Source: an uncultured Clostridia bacterium (GTDB lineage Bacteria; Bacillota; Clostridia; Christensenellales; CAG-917). From it: a stretch of DNA of 11,176 nucleotides. A program made the translations under genes and the position numbers. The notes below the pieces were generated by a model. It saw only the letters and a program-made list of their open reading frames with translations. It was not told the origin of the DNA and did no database searches. The stretch covers positions 1 to 11,176 of the forward strand of contig CANQCC010000049.1 in assembly GCA_947589635.1 (NCBI GenBank), written 5' to 3'. Position 1 is the stretch's first letter. Every line of letters begins with the position of its first letter. Shown piece by piece: positions 1 through 8,089 of the stretch.

Positions 1-1755
<1,755 letters not shown>

Positions 1756-1773
1756 AAGTTACCTCCTTTCGGG

Positions 1774-1811
1774 TAGATTGGCAATCTCGTTTGTAGATTG
1801 TTAGCAATCTA
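1774..1811 (-). repeat. Paired AGATTG/CAATCT hairpins in clpB leader
   Basis: The leader carries four copies of one six-base word as two inverted repeats. TAGATTG (1794-1800) and CAATCTA (1805-1811) flank four bases, making a perfect 7-bp stem. AGATTG (1775-1780) and CAATCT (1782-1787) are separated by one base. The first stem uses bases that also form one arm of the CIRCE element, so in RNA the CIRCE hairpin and this hairpin exclude each other. The role is unknown; leader stability or start-site access are possibilities. Confidence 0.6.
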
Positions 1812-1827
1812 TTCTTAAGACTGCTAA
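1801..1827 (-). promoter_or_regulatory. CIRCE element (HrcA operator)
   Basis: Read on the minus strand: TTAGCAGTC, nine bases, then GATTGCTAA. The CIRCE consensus is TTAGCACTC-N9-GAGTGCTAA. Each arm differs from it at one base, and arm length and spacer are exact. The site starts two bases after the -10 box and covers the predicted transcription start, so bound HrcA would block transcription. Known biology: HrcA represses chaperone genes in Gram-positives and is inactivated when GroEL is busy. The hrcA gene is not in this window. Confidence 0.88.
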
Positions 1828-1828
1828 A

Positions 1829-1857
1829 ATTATAAGCCCGCGCCATGGCTTTGTCAA
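1829..1857 (-). promoter_or_regulatory. clpB promoter (housekeeping sigma)
   Basis: On the minus strand, TTGACA (1857-1852) and TATAAT (1834-1829) are separated by exactly 17 bases, a perfect match to the sigma-A/sigma-70 consensus. The predicted start is near 1822, giving a leader of about 67 bases that contains the CIRCE element and ends at the AGGAGGT before clpB. So strong a promoter suits a gene held down by a repressor and released on heat shock. Confidence 0.9.
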
Positions 1858-1884
1858 GGGTTTATGCAATATTTATGTCGATGA

Positions 1885-1915
1885 ATATAAGAAAATATCC
1901 GCTTTGCGGCGGATA
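1885..1915 (-). terminator. Candidate intrinsic terminator after the TetR gene
   Basis: Arms TATCCGC (1896-1902) and GCGGATA (1909-1915) form a perfect 7-bp stem with a six-base loop. On the minus strand it is followed by TTTTCTTAT. It lies about 35 bases past the TetR-family stop codon and before the clpB promoter, as expected for separating the two leftward genes. The stem is short and the U-tract interrupted, so it may be leaky. Confidence 0.5.
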
Positions 1916-1949
1916 AATTTTGCGAGAAGCCGGATATCGGCGGGGAAGG

Positions 1950-2537
1950 TCAATTTTCCTTTTTTATGAACAGCGGGGCGAAGTCGCTGCGCGCTATCAT
2001 GGCGGTGACGGCGGGATAGTCGTATTTGTCCGGGTCGTCAAGCACGGCGAGCGCGACGCTCATCATGCCGCCCGCTACAAATTTTGAGATCACCGTGGCG
2101 GGGATGGCAAAATCGTAGGTCTGTTTAAACTTGCCAAGCTGATATTTTATGGAGTTGGCGATGGAGTCGCTTATTGTGTATACCACGCCTCCGTCCCGTC
2201 CCGCCTTGAGCATCTTGGTGATGTAGTGCCTGTTGTCAAACACAAAGTCCGCGCCCATGGTCATTATGGCTTTTATGGTCTCGTCGGGGGTTTTCAGCTT
2301 GTTTTTCAGCGTGAAGTTGGCGTATAGGGAATCCTTAAGCTCCTCAAGGGCGAAATCAAGCAGATGATACTTGTCCTCGAAGTGCGCGTAAAATGTCGCG
2401 CGATTTATCATCGCGGCGTCGCAAAGCTCGATAACGCTTATCTTTTCTATGGGTTTTTCCTGCATGAGTTCAAGCAGCGTGGCGCTTAAAAGTTTGCGCG
2501 TGCGGACGACCCGCAAGTCCTCTTTTCCTTTTGGCAT
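1950..2537 (-). CDS. TetR/AcrR-family transcriptional regulator
   Basis: A 195-residue DNA-binding repressor candidate. The N-terminal TetR domain has the helix-turn-helix at about 33-58, with the typical ending NRATFYAHFEDKYHLL. It follows an N-terminal helix (about 8-28) of the family form RTRKLLSATLLELM. The C-terminal half is helical and should bind an unknown ligand and form the dimer; it resembles small Clostridia/Bacilli TetR regulators but gives no ligand clue. Length is normal. I start it at ATG 2535-2537, six bases after AGGAGG (2544-2549). The TTG two codons earlier touches the ribosome binding site and is unlikely. It is transcribed away from the giant lipoprotein gene and has its own promoter. 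Likely targets are its own promoter, the divergent lipoprotein gene, or the ABC exporter genes beyond it; this is inference from position only. Confidence 0.9.
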   Translation of the reverse strand: MPKGKEDLRVVRTRKLLSATLLELMQEKPIEKISVIELCDAAMINRATFYAHFEDKYHLLDFALEELKDSLYANFTLKNKLKTPDETIKAIMTMGADFVFDNRHYITKMLKAGRDGGVVYTISDSIANSIKYQLGKFKQTYDFAIPATVISKFVAGGMMSVALAVLDDPDKYDYPAVTAMIARSDFAPLFIKKEN

Positions 2538-2557
2538 AGCCAACCTCCTGCCTGTAC

Positions 2558-2586
2558 ATGATAGCAGATATCCATACAGCTGTCAA
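2558..2586 (-). promoter_or_regulatory. Promoter of the TetR-family gene with possible operator
   Basis: On the minus strand, TTGACA (2586-2581) and TATCAT (2563-2558) are 17 bases apart; the -10 has one mismatch to TATAAT. Transcription should begin near 2551, leaving only about 14 leader bases, almost all taken by the ribosome binding site. CTGTA (2552-2556) and TACAG (2575-2579) form an inverted repeat across the -10 and start site, and ACAGCTGT (2576-2583) is a palindrome touching the -35. Either could be the autoregulatory operator; neither is proven. Confidence 0.75.
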
Positions 2587-2680
2587 GATAAAGTACGCGT
2601 TGCCTAAGGGTGTGCGCTCCTTGGCGAGCAGGGAAATGAGGGCGACGAAACTGAAAAAAGATTAAATTTTTATACAAAAA

Positions 2681-2771
2681 TTATGCATAAAAATTGCATA
2701 TTATACATAAATGGCGACTAAATGGCGAGGAATTGGGCGGAATTTTTTATTTTTATGCAAAAATTGGATAT
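2681..2771. repeat. AT-rich direct repeats upstream of the lipoprotein promoter
   Basis: TTATGCA(T)AAAAATTG-C/G-ATAT occurs at 2681-2701 and again at 2753-2771, differing by one base and one single-base indel. Between them TAAATGGCGA is repeated exactly at 2708-2717 and 2719-2728, an 11-base step, about one helical turn. The cluster ends ten bases before the -35 box of the rightward promoter. It could be an upstream activating or UP-like element or a binding-site array. No gene is visible in 2590-2780. Confidence 0.5.
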
Positions 2772-2780
2772 CCTAAACAG

Positions 2781-2809
2781 TTGACATCGGAGTGCGCGAG
2801 CTATATTAT
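2781..2809 (+). promoter_or_regulatory. Promoter of the giant lipoprotein gene
   Basis: TTGACA (2781-2786), a 17-base spacer, and TATTAT (2804-2809), one mismatch from TATAAT. The start is expected near 2816, giving a leader of about 90 bases. The AT-rich run 2802-2817 offers other -10 registers. Confidence 0.82.
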
Positions 2810-2817
2810 ATATATAA

Positions 2818-2898
2818 CTATTTTTTAATAGCCATAATTCTCAATAGAACGTTCGCTTGAACGTTCTGTCGGGCGGGGGATCCCCTCCCGGGAAGGAG
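2818..2898 (+). promoter_or_regulatory. Structured 5' leader of the lipoprotein gene
   Basis: Three elements follow the predicted start. (1) CTATT-TTTT-AATAG at 2818-2831 is a 5-bp hairpin at the very 5' end. (2) AGAACGTTC (2846-2854) and GAACGTTCT (2859-2867) form a perfect 9-bp stem with a four-base loop. The inner word GAACGTTC is itself a palindrome, so in DNA this is also two identical operators 12 bp apart. (3) GGGGATCCCC at 2876-2885 is palindromic, and CTCC (2885-2888) can pair with GGAG of the ribosome binding site (2895-2898). This suggests transcriptional or translational control of the gene; no known riboswitch family is recognised. Confidence 0.55.
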
Positions 2899-2905
2899 CG
2901 TATAG

Positions 2906-5900
2906 ATGAAGACTAAGAAGAGAGCGCTTATACTGCTTGCGGTGTTGGTCGTCGTGCTTACGGCGTGTTTTGCCGTCGCCTGCAACAAGGACGACAAAAC
3001 GCCTGTCGAACCCGGCGCGCAAACATACACGATGACGTTTGTAGACGCGCTTGTGGGCAGCGACCTTCAACCCATAGTTGCGGAGGCGGGCGCGGACATA
3101 AGCGAGCGCTTACCCAAACTCAACGACACGGACAGCTATTATTTTGGCGGCTGGACGGCGGAGCAAAGCTTTGCAAGCCCCTATGTGCAACTGCCCGCGA
3201 CCATGCCGGACAGCGACGTCACCTACTATGCCAAATGGACGCGCCGCGTCACAATAAGGCCTCAGCTTCAGAAGTTAAGCGCGGATTATCAACCCGTCGC
3301 GGGCGAATACGAGTACAAGGAAGGCACGGAGTTTTCCTTTGACATCGACCCCACTCTCACAAGCGTCGACCTTTACAATAACGCGGATTTTAGGGCGCTT
3401 GCAGGCGTGGAGGGTTTCACCTTCTCGTATGACAACAATACGCTTGATGACTTCAGAGTAAGCATATCTGCCAAAAACACGGTGGTAAGCAAGCTGAAAT
3501 ACGATCGCGACAGATCTCGTCTGGAATATACCGCAAACATCTCGGGCATCGACGACGACATTTTTAACAATCAAGGCGGCATGTACTATACGGGCGCGAA
3601 AGTCACGGTCATCGACTTCCTTTCCGTGCTTGAAGAAAACGATATGTCCCTTCCCATAGGCAGACGTTTTGCGGGCTGGTCCACTCATGCGGACGGCTCC
3701 GGCGACTTTGCGGGCGCGGGCGAGGAGATAACCATCGGCGAAGGCAACTATGTGGGCGGCACGATAACGCTCAACGCGGTGTGCCTCGAGGGTTATCGCG
3801 ACTATGCGCACACCTATGATTATGTTTACATCGACAAATTCAACGCCGATGAGGAGGGCGTGAAGATCACGGGCCCCGCGTACTTTGAAAGATACGTGTC
3901 CGACGGCGACAGCTATGCCCTTGTGGACGAGATAGAAGGCACTTTTACGGAGCTGAACATTCTTTATAAGAACTATGTCGGCGAGTTTTCCTTCGAGCTT
4001 GAGTCCAGGACAGTGCAGAAGGGCAGATATTATCAGGACGGCCACTTCGCGTACTCACTGTATGGCGCGGGCAACATCACGGGCGATTATATCCTTCGCG
4101 ATCCCGCGACGGGCGAGAGAGACCCGCGCACAAAGGTCACTATCCTCGACATGTACGGCGGCGCCATTCTGGAGCTTGGCGAAGGGACGAGAGCGCTTGG
4201 CTTCGAGGGCGGCGACTTTGAATACACCGGAGACGTTTACGACGTCCCCGCGGGCAGCTATACAGGCGGCTATTGGTGGGACGATGTCAACGAGGACTAT
4301 TGTTTCTGCGCCCACATTGACGTGGGCGGCACGGACGTCGTGGTTGAGGTCCACTTCAAGCTTGCCTCAAGGCTGAACGAAAAGATAATGACTTTGCGCG
4401 GCACGGAAGCGGGCGTATACGCTTCGAGAGGCATAGAGGACGGCAGGCTTGCGGGCACGCTGGTCATACTTGACGGCTACGGCCAGGCAATGCTTGCGGA
4501 CGAAAACAACGTCGGCTGGGAAGGCGAATACGACATCTTCAACGAGGAGCTTGTCTATATCCTTGCGACAAGCGACGCCGGCATTACGGAGCCTATCGCG
4601 CTGAGAGTCAGCAAGGCTTGCATCAACGTCACAACCGTATTTCTTCCCATCTACAAGTGCGAGATAGGCGACCCCGCCAAGTTTGGATATTACGTAGCGG
4701 AAGACGGCAGCGAGGTCTTGCTTGACGGCTTTGGCGGCGCAACGTACGTCGACGAAAACGGAAACGCATATACAAATTGCTCCACAAACTTCTACGGAAC
4801 GGATCTGCAGACGGGCTATCCCGCTGCGGTCACGGTGACTTCGGGCGCAAAGAGATGGCACCTGATCTTCGACAACGTCGAAAACGTCATGGTAAAGGCG
4901 GACGGCTATGTGCAATCCGCAAGGGAAGTTTACATCGAGGGCGAGGAAAAGCCGACGGGCGCGCTTTTCAAGGCGGGCACGCGCACTTACTATACGTCCT
5001 TTGGATATAACGAGATTTACGACACCGTCTGCACGGAGGTCATCACAAGCACAACGGGCACTTCCGAAGATACCGAGGGCGGAATTTTCCTCGGCGAAAA
5101 CGGCTATGCCTTTGCGTACGAGGTTTCCACGGCGGACGCGGTCACGACAAGCGGGCTTAGGCTCAACGACTTAAGTTTCAAGGTGCTTGACGCAACAGGA
5201 CAAGACGTCGGCACGCTTACGGTTTCCGCTTCCACGGACGGCAAGGCGGGCACGGTCAGCTATGACGCCACTTACGTATACGGCGGAGAGACGATAGAGT
5301 TGAAAGGCACGGACAAGACATATTCGTTTATGCACAGCGCGCTGTACATCGACGGCGAGCCCGTGTTTATCGTCGACGACCTTGTTGATCCCACCGTGTG
5401 CATAACCAAAAAGTATGAGATGTACTCCTCGGCAAGCATGCAACAGCTTGGCTTAATGTACGTCTTCTGCCACGGCGTTATGGCGTTTCTCAAGAGCGGC
5501 ACAAGCAACGACGTCACGACGGAAGAGGACAAATTCCCCTTCTTCGATTACGGCGAGCTCATTCTCAATCTCGACCAAGTCACCTATACCATCAACGTCC
5601 CCGGCAATCAGTTTATAGTCTGCGCAAGGACGAAGTTCTTTGGCGCTACGGACGAAGAGAAGCAGGAAGCCATCCTCGTCACCCAAAGCGATATGCTTAC
5701 GGAAGCGTCGATGACCCCCGCCGACCGCGTCTCTGATCAGCTCCTGAGCGTCGACACATTCGGCAACGTCTCATATATGGAGAATGTCGAAGCGAAGGAC
5801 GAAGACGATATGTTGCTCTTCCACGGATATTATTATCTTAACGACGTGGACGGAGTATACAAATTTGTCGGATATCGTGCGACCGGACAAGACGAGAATA

Positions 5901-7879
5901 AAAATTTTATCTACGACTTCAACGAGAAGAGGGAATTCACGTTCACGATAAGCTCGCCGACGTTAGGGTCTTACGAATTTAACCAGACCTTCATCGAGGT
6001 GTACTACTGCGTGGACGCAGCGACGATAGACGAGGCGCTGTACATCCTGTACATGACCTCCACGCAAAGCGACGTCGCTCTGTATGTTGCGGAGCCCGAC
6101 GATGACGCGCTTAAGGGTTACGCTCGCGGAGATAAAATTGCCAAAGCGGCGGTCACCAAGGAGGGCGACGTATACACGCTTACGTTCACGGAGAACGAGC
6201 AGCCAAAGTCATACAAATTTGTCATAAACGACAGCATCTTCTCCTTCAAGTGCGCCATGCTCGAGTCCGAGAACCTGCTTAGCGGCACCTACACAAGCGG
6301 AGACGGCGAATCTAAGGTCGAAGTGGACAAGATGGGGCAGATCACCTACACCAAGGGCAAGGATACGGCCGCAAAGACATATACCAGCTTCTATTCGTCG
6401 GACCCCAACCTCAACGAGGGCGTGTACTTCATGCATCCGCTTGAGGCGACGGAAGACTCGGAGTTTGAAGGCCTCAGATTCATGATAGTCGGCGGCAAAC
6501 TTGTCACCATCGGCGAGGACGACAAGACAAGCGTGTACGACGTCGAAGTAAAAGACACAAATTATGTGTTGCATTATACGGAAGGACAAAATTCCGCCAT
6601 CCTTTATAATGAGACTGATACGGCAGAAGTTGTCGCCGGCAGCATAAGCAAGGATAGCAACAACATATACACCTTCACAACTACCGCGGAGGCATCTGTA
6701 GATTTTGAATCCTTCAGATTCATGATAGACGGCCTCAAGGTGGCGGTCGAAAACGACGCGTACAAGTTCACTTACAACGTGCTTGGCGGCAACTACTATC
6801 TTAAGGGCAACAACACGTATTGCTATGCCGCGGGCAGCGTAAAATGCGAAGGCTTCCTGCAGCTTGCGACCTACACGGACGGCGATGGGGCAAACCATTA
6901 CGGCGCGCTCGTGCCCGACGCGGAGGTCGAAGGATTGATTGCCTTCATCATCGTCAACGACGAGGGCGAGCAGGAAATCGCATACTACTTCCAGACGCAA
7001 GAAGACGACGAGCTTGCTCTGCGCGGCGACGAGGCGGGCGTCGCAAACGAATGGATCATGGCGATAAGCAGCGTCTCCGGCGCTCAGATGGACCTCGACG
7101 GTTTCGGCAAGGTCCGCGCAAGGCACATCGACGAGGATACGGAGGAGTTGACCGAGTGGGAAGACATCGGATACTACTGGATCACCTCGGAAGCCGACTA
7201 CGATTATATCCTGATAAACAAACAAGCTGTGGCGTTCGATGAAGCCGGAAAAGAAAAGTACGACCTCAAGTGCAGGCTTTATCCTCTTGTGACAAGCAGC
7301 GGCGAGTTGCTTTACGGCTACACCCCCTATATCGAGCAGCAATCAGGCGCGATCAAAGCGGACGACGGCACGATAATGCTGTTCGACGGCTATGACACCA
7401 TAGAGCTGATCATCTCAAGCATAGGCAGGCAAGAGGACGGCTATTATTACGACATCACCGGCACTGGCAAGATATTCCTTGTCATGTCCACTTCCGTGAC
7501 CGCCATGTACGCGATCGACTTCCCCACAGAGGGCGCAAGCGAAGGCGTGATAACGGCAAGGCGCGTGTTCTATATGACGGCGGACACCAACATCGAGCTG
7601 CATATGTACAACAAAGAGGACACGCTTGCAAACGTGGTCAGCGAGAAGACGCATGAGCCTCTCGTGGTCCCCGAAGGTTATGACGGATATGCAGAGGCAG
7701 CATGGTTCTCTTCGGACAGCACCACGGCGACCGACTCCTGCATAGGCTTCTACAAGCTGTCGAAAGAGGGCGACACGACTATCGTCACCATCACGTTGAT
7801 CGACACAAACGGCAATCTGATGAAAGAAACGGTCGAATTTGCCATCTACGCGGACGGCACCTGCAAATACCTGTATTGA
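2906..7879 (+). CDS. Giant repetitive lipoprotein with InlB B-like repeats, function unknown
   Basis: A 1657-residue predicted membrane-anchored surface protein. The signal peptide is MKTKKR plus a hydrophobic core, with lipid-attachment cysteines possible at Cys21 (LTAC, the better consensus) or Cys26 (AVAC, followed by a polar linker). Two InlB B-repeat-like (Flg_new) units follow: about 41-112 (GGW at 81-83, closing YAKW) and about 232-293 (AGWSTHADGSG). The remainder is a long series of divergent beta-rich units around a D-G-[FY]-G turn, with motif Asp at 415, 523, 607, 950, 1141, 1398 and 1494. The protein is rich in Asp, Glu, Gly and Tyr. I see no catalytic motif, no sortase signal and no other membrane segment. 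ATG 2906 follows GAAGGAG (2892-2898) by seven bases. It has its own promoter and terminator, so it is monocistronic. Binding or adhesion outside the cell is inference; known of the InlB repeat is only that it occurs on surface proteins. Confidence 0.9.
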   Translation: MKTKKRALILLAVLVVVLTACFAVACNKDDKTPVEPGAQTYTMTFVDALVGSDLQPIVAEAGADISERLPKLNDTDSYYFGGWTAEQSFASPYVQLPATMPDSDVTYYAKWTRRVTIRPQLQKLSADYQPVAGEYEYKEGTEFSFDIDPTLTSVDLYNNADFRALAGVEGFTFSYDNNTLDDFRVSISAKNTVVSKLKYDRDRSRLEYTANISGIDDDIFNNQGGMYYTGAKVTVIDFLSVLEENDMSLPIGRRFAGWSTHADGSGDFAGAGEEITIGEGNYVGGTITLNAVCLEGYRDYAHTYDYVYIDKFNADEEGVKITGPAYFERYVSDGDSYALVDEIEGTFTELNILYKNYVGEFSFELESRTVQKGRYYQDGHFAYSLYGAGNITGDYILRDPATGERDPRTKVTILDMYGGAILELGEGTRALGFEGGDFEYTGDVYDVPAGSYTGGYWWDDVNEDYCFCAHIDVGGTDVVVEVHFKLASRLNEKIMTLRGTEAGVYASRGIEDGRLAGTLVILDGYGQAMLADENNVGWEGEYDIFNEELVYILATSDAGITEPIALRVSKACINVTTVFLPIYKCEIGDPAKFGYYVAEDGSEVLLDGFGGATYVDENGNAYTNCSTNFYGTDLQTGYPAAVTVTSGAKRWHLIFDNVENVMVKADGYVQSAREVYIEGEEKPTGALFKAGTRTYYTSFGYNEIYDTVCTEVITSTTGTSEDTEGGIFLGENGYAFAYEVSTADAVTTSGLRLNDLSFKVLDATGQDVGTLTVSASTDGKAGTVSYDATYVYGGETIELKGTDKTYSFMHSALYIDGEPVFIVDDLVDPTVCITKKYEMYSSASMQQLGLMYVFCHGVMAFLKSGTSNDVTTEEDKFPFFDYGELILNLDQVTYTINVPGNQFIVCARTKFFGATDEEKQEAILVTQSDMLTEASMTPADRVSDQLLSVDTFGNVSYMENVEAKDEDDMLLFHGYYYLNDVDGVYKFVGYRATGQDENKNFIYDFNEKREFTFTISSPTLGSYEFNQTFIEVYYCVDAATIDEALYILYMTSTQSDVALYVAEPDDDALKGYARGDKIAKAAVTKEGDVYTLTFTENEQPKSYKFVINDSIFSFKCAMLESENLLSGTYTSGDGESKVEVDKMGQITYTKGKDTAAKTYTSFYSSDPNLNEGVYFMHPLEATEDSEFEGLRFMIVGGKLVTIGEDDKTSVYDVEVKDTNYVLHYTEGQNSAILYNETDTAEVVAGSISKDSNNIYTFTTTAEASVDFESFRFMIDGLKVAVENDAYKFTYNVLGGNYYLKGNNTYCYAAGSVKCEGFLQLATYTDGDGANHYGALVPDAEVEGLIAFIIVNDEGEQEIAYYFQTQEDDELALRGDEAGVANEWIMAISSVSGAQMDLDGFGKVRARHIDEDTEELTEWEDIGYYWITSEADYDYILINKQAVAFDEAGKEKYDLKCRLYPLVTSSGELLYGYTPYIEQQSGAIKADDGTIMLFDGYDTIELIISSIGRQEDGYYYDITGTGKIFLVMSTSVTAMYAIDFPTEGASEGVITARRVFYMTADTNIELHMYNKEDTLANVVSEKTHEPLVVPEGYDGYAEAAWFSSDSTTATDSCIGFYKLSKEGDTTIVTITLIDTNGNLMKETVEFAIYADGTCKYLY
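6474..6733 (+). repeat. Internal duplication trace in the lipoprotein gene (240-bp step)
   Basis: TCAGATTCATGATAG-[T/A]-CGGC occurs at 6474-6493 and at 6714-6733, exactly 240 bases (80 codons) apart and in frame. It encodes [LF]RFMI at residues 1190-1194 and 1270-1274. The protein on either side is only loosely similar, suggesting an old unit duplication in which this core kept its DNA sequence. Confidence 0.5.
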
Positions 7880-7895
7880 TACGCTAAAAAGCGGT

Positions 7896-7925
7896 CGGGC
7901 GGCGCAAAAGCGCCGCCCGTTTTTT
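7896..7925 (+). terminator. Strong intrinsic terminator after the lipoprotein gene
   Basis: A perfect 10-bp GC-rich stem, CGGGCGGCGC (7896-7905) and GCGCCGCCCG (7910-7919), with an AAAA loop and six T residues (7920-7925), 16 bases after the stop codon. It should insulate the exporter genes from the lipoprotein transcript. Confidence 0.96.
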
Positions 7926-7985
7926 ATTCTGCGGAGCGCGCTAAGGTTAAATTAAAAATAAGTTGAGAATTATTGTATAAAACAA

Positions 7986-8034
7986 TTGACATTTTCAAAA
8001 TAAGATTGTAAATAAACTATAGAACATATATATT
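7986..8034 (+). promoter_or_regulatory. Likely promoter region of the ABC exporter operon
   Basis: TTGACA at 7986-7991 is a perfect -35 box, but the position 17 bases on (8009-8014, TAAATA) is a poor -10. An alternative is TTGTAA (8006-8011), 17 bases, then TATATT (8029-8034). AT-rich inverted repeats surround them: ATTGT/ACAAT at 7972-7986 and TATATA-TTT-TATATA at 8027-8041. A promoter somewhere here is likely, because a terminator lies just upstream and the exporter genes just downstream. The exact start cannot be fixed by eye. Confidence 0.55.
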
Positions 8035-8046
8035 TTATATACAATA

Positions 8047-8077
8047 GGCATGCGAAGGCATGCGCCGCGGTTGCGGC
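8047..8077 (+). repeat. Direct repeat and GC hairpin in the exporter leader
   Basis: GGCATGCG is repeated at 8047-8054 and 8057-8064, each copy carrying an ATG (8050 and 8060). It is followed by GCCGC (8064-8068), loop GGTT, GCGGC (8073-8077), a 5-bp GC stem ending six bases before the GGAGG at 8083-8087. The elements lie just before the chosen start codon and make the true start uncertain. They could affect ribosome access. Confidence 0.5.
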
Positions 8078-8089
8078 AGGTTGGAGGTT

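Noticed and set aside
1756..1860. CtsR operator before clpB
   Set aside because: No tandem GGTCAAA-like heptamers are present; the CIRCE element explains the regulation.
2538..2543. TTG start two codons upstream for the TetR gene
   Set aside because: The TTG directly abuts AGGAGG with no spacing, whereas ATG 2537 has the normal six bases.
2486..2677. Minus-strand 63-residue frame overlapping the TetR gene start
   Set aside because: It has a TTG start without ribosome site, its start lies upstream of the mapped promoter, and it overlaps the TetR gene in another frame.
2846..2867. SOS (LexA) box in the GAACGTTC inverted repeat
   Set aside because: The Bacillus-type box needs CGAAC-N4-GTTCG. 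Here the half-sites abut with no N4 spacer, or are in the wrong order, and the downstream gene is not a damage-response gene.
6209..7342. 377-residue minus-strand open frame (and a 256-residue one at 3275-4045) inside the lipoprotein gene
   Set aside because: Both are antisense to the long lipoprotein frame that has signal peptide, ribosome site, promoter and terminator. The antisense proteins show no domain, and no promoter or ribosome site was seen.
7780..7879. Sortase cell-wall anchor at the end of the giant protein
   Set aside because: There is no LPxTG-like motif, C-terminal hydrophobic segment or basic tail; anchoring is by the N-terminal lipobox.
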